Source: Enterococcus thailandicus (GTDB lineage Bacteria; Bacillota; Bacilli; Lactobacillales; Enterococcaceae). From it: DNA of 64,000 bases. Positions 54,444 to 63,905 of this stretch are shown in pieces (positions within the stretch are counted from its first letter, which is position 1; the number at the start of each line of letters is the position of its first letter). The translations under genes were made by a program, and so were the position numbers. Location: contig NZ_JXLE01000004.1 of the NCBI RefSeq assembly GCF_001886265.1, positions 36,583 through 100,582 of the forward strand. The letters are read 5' to 3'. The notes under the pieces are model-generated. The model saw nothing but the letters and a program-made list of their open reading frames with translations, was not told where the DNA came from and ran no database searches.

Positions 54444-54473
54444 AGTTTGAAGATGGGTTTTAAAAGCATAAAA

Positions 54474-54513
54474 AATGAGAGGCTAGGATCTTACAGTTTC
54501 CTAGTCTCTCATT
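54474..54513. terminator. Bidirectional terminator
   Basis: AATGAGAGGCTAGGA pairs with TTCCTAGTCTCTCATT around a 9-base loop, between convergent genes; T-runs are weak. Confidence 0.75.
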
Positions 54514-54543
54514 GATTTATTGGTTGCTACAGGAAAATAACAT

Positions 54544-56238
54544 TTATTCAAACATTTTTTTCGCTGCTCTTGCAAGTGTTGGTATGTCTTTATCATAACG
54601 CGGTGTTTTGACAAGACGTGACATTGGGATTCCAGCAAAATGGAACGCGGCAATCTCACCAGAACGAACAGCACTTTGTTCTGTAAAAATCATTTGATAA
54701 GGTTGTTCGACAAATTCACCTGTAAAGGCAAGATTTGTTGAATGTTGTGGAATAACTTTTGGTCGATCTGTTTTTGCACGATTATTGAACAATGCAGAAG
54801 CATATGGCATATACACTGGAATGTTATTAATAACACTAGCAAAAATTTCTTCTTCTTTTTCTCTGATATTTACTGGACCAGGGTCAACTTTTGAGAGTTG
54901 TCCAATCAGTTCTTGCAGCATTTCTCGACCAGTCATTTCAATGTAAGGCTTATTCACAAATTCACCGTGACGACGTGGGTAAAGGAAGTAGCCCCAAATA
55001 ACCGTTTCGTTTGGTTTTTGTGAAGTAAAGTGTGGTTGATGATGAACCACGATCGACATATTGACATCTTTATGTCCTAAAGGTGTGATTGGCGTTGTTG
55101 AAATAAATGAATTTAATGCATTGCCAGGTTCTTGAGTTGTGATTCTTGCAATTTCGTTCAACAACAAATGATTTTTGGTTGTTAAAGTAAAGCTGACCCA
55201 TTCACTAGTGTCTCGATCAGCGAAAAATTTATCAGGATTTCCTAGATTATAGAAACGTTCACTTGCTTTTTTCCATAAACTTGAAGCGGCACCATAGTCC
55301 ATATTTTCGGCAGCAGGTGTTTCGTAATCGCCCAAAGTTGCTGAGTCAGTGATTGATCCATTAGTAAAGATAACAGCTGTATCATCGTCAACAATGACAT
55401 GTTCTTTTTCGTTTGTTTCTGTATTGATCATTTCTAAACCAGTCACAGTGATTTCATCTTGCATAGGTGTTTCTTTGAATTCCCAATCAGTGACTAAACG
55501 ATTTAAGATAATTTGACAACCTTGATCTTTTAAATAATTGATTAGTGGTAACATAATACTTTCGTATTGATTGTAGCGTGTACGATTGACCCCTACTAAA
55601 TGTTCGATTTGAGTAAATTCATAAATCATTTGGTGCATATAACGACGAAGCTCTTGAGCTGAACTTTGAGTACGGAAAGCAAAAGTTGTTTCCCACATGA
55701 ACCAGAAATTTGTTTCAAAGAAATGAGGAGAGTCCTTGAAGTATTCAGCAATTGTCACGTTGTCTAATTTTTCTTCTTCTGAATCAGGCATCGAAATTAG
55801 TTTTGTTAAGAGCAAGCGATCTTTATTGTTGAATCCTAATTTTCCACCATCAATAATTCCTTTTCCGCCTTCTAACAGACGTGCTTTATCATATGTCCGA
55901 TGCTTGGCATCGAAATCGCGCGTGTCTTCGGCTGCAGTCATCCCTGGCTCTGTTGCAGATGGAATTCGGCTGAGCAAATCCATCAAGTCAACATAAGTTC
56001 GATAGTTGAGCATTCGACCACCACGAGCGATATACCCTTTTGTGTTTTCCATCGGATGATTTTTATTCCAGTATTCATCTGTGACAGTGTCTGTTGGTGC
56101 CCCATCATTTGCACCATGGTCATCTAATGAGTAAAAGGTGATTTGATTTCCTTGCCATTTTCCTTCTTGAATTAAATACACAGCAGCAGCCATATTGGCA
56201 ATGCCTGCCCCGATCATGATTGCTTTACTTTTTTTCAT
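54544..56238 (-). CDS. ohyA: Oleate hydratase (myosin-cross-reactive antigen family)
   Basis: A 564-residue FAD enzyme that hydrates the cis-9 double bond of oleic and related acids to 10-hydroxy fatty acids, which helps detoxify free fatty acids. GAGIANMAAAVYLIQEGKW at the N-terminus is the dinucleotide fold, GGRMLNYRTYVDLMDLLSRIPS near 80 and WFMWETTFAFRTQSSAQELRRY near 195 are family blocks, and FTGEFVEQPYQMIFTEQSAVR near 515 closes the FAD domain. ATG 56238 follows GGAGGAAG. A 42-residue membrane peptide gene lies 55 bases upstream on the same strand. Confidence 0.94.
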   Translation of the reverse strand: MKKSKAIMIGAGIANMAAAVYLIQEGKWQGNQITFYSLDDHGANDGAPTDTVTDEYWNKNHPMENTKGYIARGGRMLNYRTYVDLMDLLSRIPSATEPGMTAAEDTRDFDAKHRTYDKARLLEGGKGIIDGGKLGFNNKDRLLLTKLISMPDSEEEKLDNVTIAEYFKDSPHFFETNFWFMWETTFAFRTQSSAQELRRYMHQMIYEFTQIEHLVGVNRTRYNQYESIMLPLINYLKDQGCQIILNRLVTDWEFKETPMQDEITVTGLEMINTETNEKEHVIVDDDTAVIFTNGSITDSATLGDYETPAAENMDYGAASSLWKKASERFYNLGNPDKFFADRDTSEWVSFTLTTKNHLLLNEIARITTQEPGNALNSFISTTPITPLGHKDVNMSIVVHHQPHFTSQKPNETVIWGYFLYPRRHGEFVNKPYIEMTGREMLQELIGQLSKVDPGPVNIREKEEEIFASVINNIPVYMPYASALFNNRAKTDRPKVIPQHSTNLAFTGEFVEQPYQMIFTEQSAVRSGEIAAFHFAGIPMSRLVKTPRYDKDIPTLARAAKKMFE

Positions 56239-56293
56239 TGTGATTCTTCCTCCAGTACTTGGCTTTGGCAACTATTAAATGATGATTGGACGA

Positions 56294-56422
56294 CTAGATT
56301 GATTCATATTCGTCATATAAATGACTATCGTCTTCAAAGAAACCAGTTTTCTTTCCAACGATCAGTGCGCCAATTGCTAGTACACCTAAACCAATGCTTA
56401 ATTTTATTAGTTTTTTGTTCAT
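56294..56422 (-). CDS. Small single-pass membrane peptide (42 aa)
   Basis: A short open frame with a good ribosome site (AAGGAGG) nine bases before its ATG. It encodes a Lys-rich N-terminus (MNKKLIKLSIG), one hydrophobic helix (LGVLAIGALIVG), a KKTGFF turn and an acidic, Tyr-containing tail (DDSHLYDEYESI). It is in the same direction as ohyA with no terminator between them, so it is probably co-transcribed. No known family is recognised. Confidence 0.65.
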   Translation of the reverse strand: MNKKLIKLSIGLGVLAIGALIVGKKTGFFEDDSHLYDEYESI

Positions 56423-56655
56423 AAGAAAATCCTCCTTTATTTCTCGTGACATCCTTCTTATGCTTTAAATGATAGACCCAATTTTTGAAACAACCAAATG
56501 ATACGCGTGCTGAAAAAAAGATTTTTTGACAAGTTTTATTGTCTGTCTAATTTATCAAAGCAATATGAAAAAGAATTCTTTTTTGTTTTGGTTGGACGAG
56601 ACCTCTTGCATTCTTTACAATAAAGTTATGGAGAATGGAAGAGGTGTGATAAGCG

Positions 56656-57036
56656 ATGTTTGATGAAACGTTTGTTTTCTATTTAGAATGGGCTATTTTT
56701 ATTTTAAATATTTTTTCCATTTTAATTTTGATCGTGGGAATATTTTTGGTGCTTAAAACGCTGTTTCAGTTTCACTCAATAAGAAAAAGTTATGCACAAA
56801 GAAATCAACGCAATGCAGAAGTTAGAAAATTGTTGGCTAGTTATATTTTATTGAGTTTAGAAGTTTTAGTTGTAGCGGATATCGTTGAATCGATTATTCG
56901 ACCAACTTGGGCAGACATTTTGAAGTTGGCTGTGATGGTTATCATTCGAACAGTGATTTCTTATTTCTTGAACAGGGAAATTTCAGATAAAAAAAACGAG
57001 CAAGGGGGAGTGAAGGATGAAGGATATGTTGAGTGA
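56656..57036 (+). CDS. DUF1622-family membrane protein, copy 1
   Basis: A 126-residue protein with three hydrophobic segments (about 10-35, 62-85 and 90-107). The blocks LASYILLSLEVLVVADIVESII and VIIRTVISYFLNREI are typical of DUF1622. Function unknown. It overlaps the second copy by 20 bases, so the pair is translationally coupled and may form a heteromer. Confidence 0.78.
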   Translation: MFDETFVFYLEWAIFILNIFSILILIVGIFLVLKTLFQFHSIRKSYAQRNQRNAEVRKLLASYILLSLEVLVVADIVESIIRPTWADILKLAVMVIIRTVISYFLNREISDKKNEQGGVKDEGYVE

Positions 57037-57388
57037 ACAATTCTTATCTTATGCACAATACCTCGTTTTAGGATTTAACTTTTTTGCTATCTTATTGTTG
57101 TTGTGGGGAGCGGTATTATCTGCAAAAGATTTCTTCTATTTTTCATTTGATAAGCAATTAAACAAGCAAGCAAAAATCAAAAAGAATACCGAAGTTAAAA
57201 AAATGTTAGGTGGCTACATTCTTCTAAGCTTAGAAATTATTATTTCTGCTGGAATCATCGAGTCGATCATCAAACCAACGTTGAAAGATATTTTTCAACT
57301 AGCGGCATTAGTAGGGATTCGCACGATTATTTCTTATTTCTTGAATGAAGAGTTGGGTGCTATTCATCCTTCTGAAAACGAAGAATGA
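57017..57388 (+). CDS. DUF1622-family membrane protein, copy 2
   Basis: A 123-residue paralogue of the preceding gene, with the same three-helix layout and the blocks LGGYILLSLEIIISAGIIESII and GIRTIISYFLNEELG. GGGGGAG inside copy 1 serves as ribosome site. Similar but clearly diverged from copy 1, which suggests an old tandem duplication. Confidence 0.78.
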   Translation: MKDMLSEQFLSYAQYLVLGFNFFAILLLLWGAVLSAKDFFYFSFDKQLNKQAKIKKNTEVKKMLGGYILLSLEIIISAGIIESIIKPTLKDIFQLAALVGIRTIISYFLNEELGAIHPSENEE

Positions 57389-57506
57389 ATAGCACGTAAA
57401 GGAAACCAGCTAATAGATGAAATAAATGAAGATGGTTGAATTATTTTCACGAGTGGAAGTTTCTTTTAGTGTAAGTCCAAGACGAATTACTTGAACCTAT
57501 GAAATC

Positions 57507-57552
57507 AAAAAAAGTGAGCCAAAACATTTTTCTGTTTTGGTTCACTTTTTTT
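57507..57552. terminator. Bidirectional terminator before the CRISPR locus
   Basis: AAAAAAAGTGAGCCAAAACA pairs with TGTTTTGGTTCACTTTTTTT around a short loop (one G-U pair). It separates the DUF1622 pair from the CRISPR-Cas region; it could also stop RNA coming from the tracrRNA side. Confidence 0.9.
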
Positions 57553-57771
57553 GGCTGAATAAAAATAACTATATAATTATTTGTTTAAAGTTATTTTAAA
57601 TTCAATAAAGGTTTTGTTTTTTATTTTTTTGTTCTTATTTTAACAAGATGGATAGCCAATTGTATATTCATTGAAAAGGCTTGCTTGTGTAGTGGGTAGT
57701 GGTATAATTTAAAATGGTTAAGTAGCAATTATTTGTTCTAAAAAACAACAAAATATTTTAAAAAAGAGTAC
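57553..57771. other. AT-rich gap between the DUF1622 pair and tracrRNA
   Basis: No gene, promoter pair or structured element was recognised with confidence apart from the tracrRNA 3' end at the right edge. Confidence 0.5.
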
Positions 57772-57860
57772 AAAAAAAGCACCGAATACAGTGCCAAAGT
57801 TTGTTTACGGACTAAGCCTTATTTTAACTCGCTATGTTGTTTTGAATGCTACCAACAAAT
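57772..57860 (-). ncRNA. tracrRNA of the type II-A system
   Basis: On the minus strand an anti-repeat (GGTAGCATTCAAAACAACAT onward) complements most of the CRISPR repeat found at 63906, then a nexus (AAGGCTTAGTCCGT) and a final hairpin GGCACTGTATTCGGTGC followed by seven T. The layout matches the S. pyogenes tracrRNA, although the middle hairpin is reduced to about three pairs (CAA-ACT-TTG). RNase III with Cas9 would process it with pre-crRNA. It is divergent from cas9, with its 5' end facing the cas operon. Confidence 0.93.
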
Positions 57861-57865
57861 ATATT
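57837..57865 (+). promoter_or_regulatory. Candidate cas operon promoter overlapping tracrRNA
   Basis: TTGTTT (57837-57842), 17-base spacer and TATATT (57860-57865), about 88 bases before cas9. Its -35 lies in the complement of the tracrRNA anti-repeat. Confidence 0.45.
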
Positions 57866-57890
57866 TTATCACATATTCGAGAATACACAA
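57863..57890 (-). promoter_or_regulatory. tracrRNA promoter
   Basis: On the minus strand TTGTGT (57890-57885), a 16-base spacer and TGA-TAAAAT (extended -10, with TAAAAT at 57868-57863). Initiation would fall near 57856, at the first anti-repeat bases. Confidence 0.65.
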
Positions 57891-57952
57891 CAGAAATATT
57901 CTTTTTATTTTTTACAAGGATCGTTACAGAAGAAAATCCGGGAGGGGTAAAG

Positions 57953-60900
57953 ATGAAGAAAAATTACACGATTGGCCTTGATATTGGAACAGCAAGTGTC
58001 GGGTGGGCAGTACTGACAGAAGATTATGAGTTGATAAAACGAAAAATGAAAATTTCGGGTAATACACAAAAAAAAGCAGTCAAAAAAAATTTTTGGGGTG
58101 TTCGCTTATTTGAGCAGGGTGAAACAGCTGAAGGACGCCGATTGAAACGAACGACTCGCCGAAGAATCGCTCGACGCCGTCAACGAATTCAATATTTGCG
58201 TACAATATTTGATGAAGGAATGAATCAAGTTGATGCGAATTTCTTTGCTCGTTTGGATGAGAGCTTTTCTATCATAGATGAAAAAGAAAATGAACGTCAC
58301 CCGATTTTTGGAAATGTAGCAGAAGAAGTAGCTTATCATGAACAGTTTCCGACGATTTATCATTTACGTGAGCATTTAGCCAATTCCTCTGAGCAAGCAG
58401 ATCTACGTTTGGTTTATCTTGCACTAGCGCACATCATTAAATTCAGAGGACACTTTTTGATTGAAGGGGAGCTGAATACAGAAAATTCTTCTGTTTCTGG
58501 GACGTTTGAACAGTTTATTAAAGTCTATAATGAAACATTCAACGTTGAAAAAGCATTGGACTTAACGGTCGATTTAGACGGGATTGCCGAGCAAAAAATC
58601 TCTCGCATGAAGCGAGCAGAACTGATTTTAAGTTTATTTCCTGAAGAAAAAAGTACAGGAGACTTTGCTCAATTTATCAAAATGATTGTTGGAAATCAAG
58701 GGAATGTCAAAAAAACATTTTCGTTGAATGAAGACGCTAAAATCCAATTTTCAAAAGAAGAGTATGAAGAAAATTTGGAAACGTTACTTGCTGAGATAGG
58801 TGAGGATTTCCGTAGTGTATTTGATGCAGCAAAAAGTGTCTATGATGCGATTTCGCTAGCCAATATTTTGAAAGTAACGGATGCTACGACACGTGCCAAA
58901 TTATCAAGTAGTATGGTTGTGCGTTTTACAGATCACAAAGAAGATCTAAAAACATTGAAGCGATTTGTTCGTGAAAACTTACCAGACGAATATGATGATC
59001 TATTTAAAAATAAAAAAGTAGCTGGGTACGCAGGGTATATCGATGGCAACGAGACACAAGAAGCATTTTACAAATATTTGAAAAAAACGTTGGCGAAAGC
59101 GACAGGCGCGGAAGGTTTCTTAGCAAAAATGGAGCAGGAGGATTTTTTACGCAAACAAAGAACTTTTGATAACGGTGTGATTCCTTATCAACTTCATTTA
59201 GAAGAATTAAAAGCAATTATCAAAAATCAAAAATCCTATTATTCATTTTTGGATGAAGAAAAAATTAGTCAGCTCATGACATTTAGAATTCCTTACTATG
59301 TAGGTCCGTTGGCTAAAGAAAAGGGACAGTTTGCTTGGCTAACGCGAAAAGAAATGGGGAAAATCACACCTTGGAATCTGAATGAAAAAGTAGATATTGA
59401 AAAATCAGCAACGGACTTTGTGGAACGGATGACAAACAACGACTCTTATTTGCCAATGGAAAAAGTCTTGCCTAAGCATAGTCTGTTATATGAAACATTT
59501 ACTGTTTACAATGAATTGACTAAGGTGAGATACATTGATGATAACGGGCGTGCACAAAATTTTTCGAGTAAAGAGAAACGGCAAATCGTCAATGAGTTAT
59601 TTAAACAACAACGAAAAGTCAAAAAAGAAATGCTAGAGGCTTTCCTGAAAAATGAGTATGGCATTGAAAATCCAAAGGTTGAAGGAATCGAAAAATCTTT
59701 TAATGCATGTTTAGGGACATATCATGATTTAATCAAACTGGGGATCCGCCCAGAGTTATTTGAGCAACCAGAACATGAACAACAATTTGAACAAATCGTG
59801 AAAATATTGACTGTCTTTGAAGATCGTAAAATGCGCCGTGAACAATTAGAAAAGTTCTCCAACATATTGACTGAAGAAGAACAAAAGCAATTGGAACGTA
59901 AACATTACAAAGGCTGGGGACGTTTATCTGCCAAACTGATTCATGGCATTGTTGACCAAAAAACACAGAAAACGATTCTCGATTATTTAATTGATGATGA
60001 TGATCTGCCGAAAAATCGTAACCGTAACTTTATGCAATTAATTAACGATGAAAATCTATCTTTTAAAGAAGAAATCGAAAAAATAGCTTTTGATAATGAC
60101 AAGAGCACAGAAGAAATCGTACAGGAACTAGCAGGTAGCCCCGCGATCAAAAAAGGTATTTTACAAAGCTTAAAAATCGTGGAAGAAATCATTGATATCA
60201 TGGGAGAATTACCAACAAATATTGTTGTAGAAATGGCGAGAGAAAACCAAACAACCGCTCAGGGAAATCGTGCTTCGAAAGCGCGCATGAAATATTTAGA
60301 AGAATCCATCAAAAAATTAGGTAGTAGTATTTTGGAAGATGAACCGATTAGCAAAGACGCTAATTTACTAAGAAATGATCGTTTGTTCTTGTATTATCTG
60401 CAAAATGGGCGTGATATGTATACCGGCAATGAGTTAGACATTAACAACTTATCTTCCTATGATATCGATCACATTATTCCTCAAAGTTTCGTCAAAGATG
60501 ATTCAATCGACAACCGCGTGTTGACTACCTCTAGCATGAATCGTGGAAAATCAAACACGGTACCTGCTGAAAGCGTAGTAAAAAAAATGCGACCTACTTG
60601 GGAAAGACTTTTGGCTTCTGGTCTAATCAGTAAAAAGAAATTTAGTTATTTGACGAAAGCAACCAACGGCGGTTTGACTGAAGAGGACAAAGCACATTTC
60701 ATTCAACGTCAGTTAGTTGAGACACGCCAAATCACAAAAAATGTTGCCCAGATTTTACACCAAAAATATAACAATGAACAATCATCCGAAAAACCAGTTC
60801 GTGTGATTACGTTAAAATCTGCTTTAGCAAGCCAGTTTCGAAAAGACTTTTCGTTATATAAAATTCGTGAACTCAATGATTATCACCATGCACAAGATGC

Positions 60901-61936
60901 TTACTTGAATGGGGTCATTGCTCAAGCTTTATTAAAAGTTTATCCGAAACTTGAGCCTGAATTTGTTTATGGTGAGTACCAAAAAGTTTCGATTCGTGCC
61001 CTTAACAAGGCAACTGCAAAAAAAGAGTTCTATTCAAACATTATGAACTTTTTTACAAGTGATGAGATGGTAGCTAACGAAGAAACGGGCGAAGTCCTTT
61101 GGAATCATCAAAGAGACATCAAGACAATCAAAAAAGTGATGAACTATCATCAAATGAATATTGTAAAGAAAGTTGAAATACAAACAGGTGCGTTTACGAA
61201 AGAATCAATCTTACCTAAAGGACCGTCGAAAAAATTGATTGCTAGAAAAAACAATTGGGCACCTGTCAATTATGGCGGGGTTGACAGTCCAACGGTGGCG
61301 TATTCTGTTATTATTACTCATGAAAAAGGAAAAGCTGCAAAAGTTGTCCAACAATTAGTCGGAATCAAAATTTTAGAACGTCAAGCGTTTGAACAAGACG
61401 AAGTCGCCTTCTTAGAAGAAAAAGGCTTTATCCATCCCAAAGTTCAATTGAAGCTACCAAAATATTCTTTATATCAATTTGCTGATGGTCGCCGCCGCCT
61501 ATTGGCAAGTGCAGAGGAATCACAAAAAGGCAATCAAATGGTCTTGCCAGTGCATCTGATTGAATTGCTATATCATGCGAAACACGTGAGCGATTCTAGT
61601 GGTAAAAGCTTGGAGTATTTGAATGAGCATCGCCACGAATTTGCTGAATTACTAGAAGCAATTTTACAGTTCACTGAACAATATATTGATGCGGGAAAAA
61701 ATCAGAAGAAAGTCCGTGATTTATATGAAAAGAATCAGGATGCTGATATGAGAGAACTAGCTTCTTCATTTATTCAGTTACTTCAATTAAATAAACAAGG
61801 CGCACCAGCCGATTTCAAATTCTTTGGTGAGACTATTCCACGTAGAAGATATAAAAATACGGCAGAAATAGTTGATGCAACATTTATTAACCAATCAATT
61901 ACAGGATTATACGAGACTCAAAGAAGGTTGGTCTGA
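57953..61936 (+). CDS. cas9: Type II-A CRISPR endonuclease Cas9
   Basis: A 1327-residue RNA-guided DNA nuclease. RuvC residues Asp10 ([12 protein letters not shown]), Glu760 ([10 protein letters not shown]), His979 and Asp982 (YHHAQD) and HNH residues Asp839, His840 (YDIDHIIPQ) and Asn863 are all present, so it should be active. The Arg-rich bridge helix reads [17 protein letters not shown]. The C-terminal PAM-interacting region has Arg1297 and Arg1299 in PRRRYKN, at the positions of S. pyogenes Arg1333 and Arg1335. ATG 57953 follows GGGAGGGG; the frame is open back to 57791, but that stretch is the complement of tracrRNA and is not coding. First gene of the cas operon. Confidence 0.98.
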   Translation: MKKNYTIGLDIGTASVGWAVLTEDYELIKRKMKISGNTQKKAVKKNFWGVRLFEQGETAEGRRLKRTTRRRIARRRQRIQYLRTIFDEGMNQVDANFFARLDESFSIIDEKENERHPIFGNVAEEVAYHEQFPTIYHLREHLANSSEQADLRLVYLALAHIIKFRGHFLIEGELNTENSSVSGTFEQFIKVYNETFNVEKALDLTVDLDGIAEQKISRMKRAELILSLFPEEKSTGDFAQFIKMIVGNQGNVKKTFSLNEDAKIQFSKEEYEENLETLLAEIGEDFRSVFDAAKSVYDAISLANILKVTDATTRAKLSSSMVVRFTDHKEDLKTLKRFVRENLPDEYDDLFKNKKVAGYAGYIDGNETQEAFYKYLKKTLAKATGAEGFLAKMEQEDFLRKQRTFDNGVIPYQLHLEELKAIIKNQKSYYSFLDEEKISQLMTFRIPYYVGPLAKEKGQFAWLTRKEMGKITPWNLNEKVDIEKSATDFVERMTNNDSYLPMEKVLPKHSLLYETFTVYNELTKVRYIDDNGRAQNFSSKEKRQIVNELFKQQRKVKKEMLEAFLKNEYGIENPKVEGIEKSFNACLGTYHDLIKLGIRPELFEQPEHEQQFEQIVKILTVFEDRKMRREQLEKFSNILTEEEQKQLERKHYKGWGRLSAKLIHGIVDQKTQKTILDYLIDDDDLPKNRNRNFMQLINDENLSFKEEIEKIAFDNDKSTEEIVQELAGSPAIKKGILQSLKIVEEIIDIMGELPTNIVVEMARENQTTAQGNRASKARMKYLEESIKKLGSSILEDEPISKDANLLRNDRLFLYYLQNGRDMYTGNELDINNLSSYDIDHIIPQSFVKDDSIDNRVLTTSSMNRGKSNTVPAESVVKKMRPTWERLLASGLISKKKFSYLTKATNGGLTEEDKAHFIQRQLVETRQITKNVAQILHQKYNNEQSSEKPVRVITLKSALASQFRKDFSLYKIRELNDYHHAQDAYLNGVIAQALLKVYPKLEPEFVYGEYQKVSIRALNKATAKKEFYSNIMNFFTSDEMVANEETGEVLWNHQRDIKTIKKVMNYHQMNIVKKVEIQTGAFTKESILPKGPSKKLIARKNNWAPVNYGGVDSPTVAYSVIITHEKGKAAKVVQQLVGIKILERQAFEQDEVAFLEEKGFIHPKVQLKLPKYSLYQFADGRRRLLASAEESQKGNQMVLPVHLIELLYHAKHVSDSSGKSLEYLNEHRHEFAELLEAILQFTEQYIDAGKNQKKVRDLYEKNQDADMRELASSFIQLLQLNKQGAPADFKFFGETIPRRRYKNTAEIVDATFINQSITGLYETQRRLV

Positions 61937-61940
61937 GTTA

Positions 61941-62807
61941 ATGGGTTGGCGGACAGTAGTAGTAAATACGCATTCTAAATTGACTTACAAAAACAATCAT
62001 CTAGTTTTTCGGACATATGATCGACAAGAATTGATCCATCTGTCTGAAATTGATGTTCTCTTACTGGAAACAACAGACATTACGTTAACTACCATGTTAA
62101 TTAAACGTTTGATTGATGAAAATATTCTGATTCTTTTTTGCGATGATAAACGTTTGCCTATTGGTAAATTGTTATCTTTCTATGCACGTCATGATAGCAG
62201 TTTACAATTAGCTCGGCAGTTGGAATGGGAAGAAAACAGAAAAGCGGAAATTTGGACCGAAATCATTTCACAAAAAATCTTGAATCAAAGTCAGTTGTTA
62301 ACTGGCTTTGATCTTCAAGAGAAAGCAGCTTCACTCCTCAACTTGCAAAGCGAGTTAGAAATTTTTGATCCAAGTAATCGCGAAGGCCATGCCGCAAGAA
62401 TCTATTTCAATGCCTTGTTTGGTAAAGAGTTTACACGTGAGGCGGACAATGCAATCAATGCCGGGTTGAATTATGGCTACACGTTATTATTGAGTATGTT
62501 TGCAAGAGAGGTTGTTCAAACAGGTTGCATGACGCAATTTGGATTAAAGCATGCGAATCAGTTCAATGATTTCAACTTAGCAAGTGATTTTATGGAACCA
62601 TTTCGACCGTTAGTTGATCACATCGTTTATGAAAATCGACATCAGGAATTTCAAGTAATCAAGCGAGCACTATTTGATTTGTTTACGAACAACTATCCTT
62701 ATCATAACAAAAAAATGTTTTTGACCAATATCATCAGTGATTATACGAAAAAAGTAGTGAAATCACTAAATAAAGAGATAGAAGGGGCGCCTAATTTTAG
62801 GATATGA
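61941..62807 (+). CDS. cas1: CRISPR integrase Cas1
   Basis: A 288-residue integrase that inserts new spacers with Cas2. [19 protein letters not shown] at the N-terminus, [14 protein letters not shown] near 156 (metal Glu) and the [23 protein letters not shown] block near 208-230 (metal His and Asp/Glu) match type II Cas1. ATG 61941 is four bases after the cas9 stop; the frame is open 69 bases into cas9 but homologues begin MGWR. Confidence 0.97.
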   Translation: MGWRTVVVNTHSKLTYKNNHLVFRTYDRQELIHLSEIDVLLLETTDITLTTMLIKRLIDENILILFCDDKRLPIGKLLSFYARHDSSLQLARQLEWEENRKAEIWTEIISQKILNQSQLLTGFDLQEKAASLLNLQSELEIFDPSNREGHAARIYFNALFGKEFTREADNAINAGLNYGYTLLLSMFAREVVQTGCMTQFGLKHANQFNDFNLASDFMEPFRPLVDHIVYENRHQEFQVIKRALFDLFTNNYPYHNKKMFLTNIISDYTKKVVKSLNKEIEGAPNFRI

Positions 62808-63151
62808 GCTATCGTTATATGAGAATGATTTTGATGTTCGACATGCCGACAGAAACTGCAGAAGAAAGAAAAATTTATCGGAGATTTCGGAAATTCTTGC
62901 TTAGTGAAGGCTTTATTATGCACCAATTTTCTGTTTATAGTAAGATTTTGCTGAATAACACTGCCAATACTGCTATGATCAATCGCTTGAAGCAACATAA
63001 TCCTAAAAAGGGATTGGTAACAATTTTGACGGTTACGGAAAAACAATTTGCACGAATGATCTATTTGACAGGAGAACAGGATACTTGCATTGGAAATTCG
63101 GATGCAAGGGTCGTTTTTTTAGGAGAAGCACATGATGAATCTGAACTTTAA
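62804..63151 (+). CDS. cas2: CRISPR adaptation protein Cas2
   Basis: A 115-residue protein that bridges Cas1 dimers in the integration complex. The [18 protein letters not shown] strand carries the conserved Asp, and the [12 protein letters not shown] and [11 protein letters not shown] blocks match streptococcal Cas2. The start overlaps the cas1 stop (ATGA), and the stop overlaps the csn2 start region, giving tight coupling. Confidence 0.97.
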   Translation: MSYRYMRMILMFDMPTETAEERKIYRRFRKFLLSEGFIMHQFSVYSKILLNNTANTAMINRLKQHNPKKGLVTILTVTEKQFARMIYLTGEQDTCIGNSDARVVFLGEAHDESEL

Positions 63152-63788
63152 GCTACTTGATGAATCGTTAAAATTAAATTTATCAACGATTTTAGTAGTT
63201 GAAGATGTAAAGACTTACGCACGTACCGTTGAACAGTTTTATCGCTATGATGAGATGAGCGAACTAAAATTGTTTGATAAAAATCAAAAAAATCTCAAAG
63301 AATCTGAACTGATTTTGATAACAGATATCTTGGGGTATGAAGTAAATTCACCTGCAACATTGAAATTTATTTATGCAGATTTAGAAAATCAGTTGAATGA
63401 AAAGCCAGAAATCAAAACCAAAATTGATCGTTTGTCGATGGAAATTGCCAAAGTGATGCAACACGAATTGTTAGAACATGCGCTAGATCTTGAAGAAGAT
63501 GAGTTGACCCTCATGGAGATATTTAAGTGCTTAGGAATACGGATTGAAACGAAAAGTGATACCATTTTAGAAAAAATGATTGAAGTAATCCAAGTATATC
63601 GTTATCTAGTGAAAAAGAAGCTATTGGTATTCGTGAATGCTTGTTCTTATTTAACCACGACAGAATTACAAACATTAATTGACCATATTTCTTTATACAA
63701 TGTAGATGTATTATTTTTAGAACCTCGACCAATTGAGGGTGTTGCACAACAAATTCTAGACCAAGATTATTTTTTGACAAGAAGATAA
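63135..63788 (+). CDS. csn2: CRISPR adaptation protein Csn2
   Basis: A 217-residue toroidal DNA-end-binding protein of type II-A systems, needed for spacer acquisition. [60 protein letters not shown] and VLFLEPRPI follow the S. pyogenes Csn2 pattern. ATG 63135 is preferred over ATG 63132 because homologues begin MNLNF and AGGAG then has nine-base spacing. Its presence defines subtype II-A. It is the last cas gene, 117 bases before the array. Confidence 0.96.
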   Translation: MNLNFKLLDESLKLNLSTILVVEDVKTYARTVEQFYRYDEMSELKLFDKNQKNLKESELILITDILGYEVNSPATLKFIYADLENQLNEKPEIKTKIDRLSMEIAKVMQHELLEHALDLEEDELTLMEIFKCLGIRIETKSDTILEKMIEVIQVYRYLVKKKLLVFVNACSYLTTTELQTLIDHISLYNVDVLFLEPRPIEGVAQQILDQDYFLTRR

Positions 63789-63905
63789 CAGATAGGACTA
63801 ATTTTTTCGTTCTTTGACAAGTAAATCAAACCAATGAAGCATTCAGGCTAAAGCCTTGCTATGGGCGAATAGTGCGATTACGGAACCTCAAAAATTTGAG
63901 CCGAG
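63789..63905 (+). promoter_or_regulatory. CRISPR leader
   Basis: 117 bases between csn2 and the first repeat. A perfect TTGACA lies at 63814-63819, but the -10 is weak (AGCATT about 18 bases on). The repeat-proximal end reads ATTTGAG (63894-63900) then CCGAG (63901-63905); both resemble published type II-A leader-anchor motifs that position Cas1-Cas2. Confidence 0.8.
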
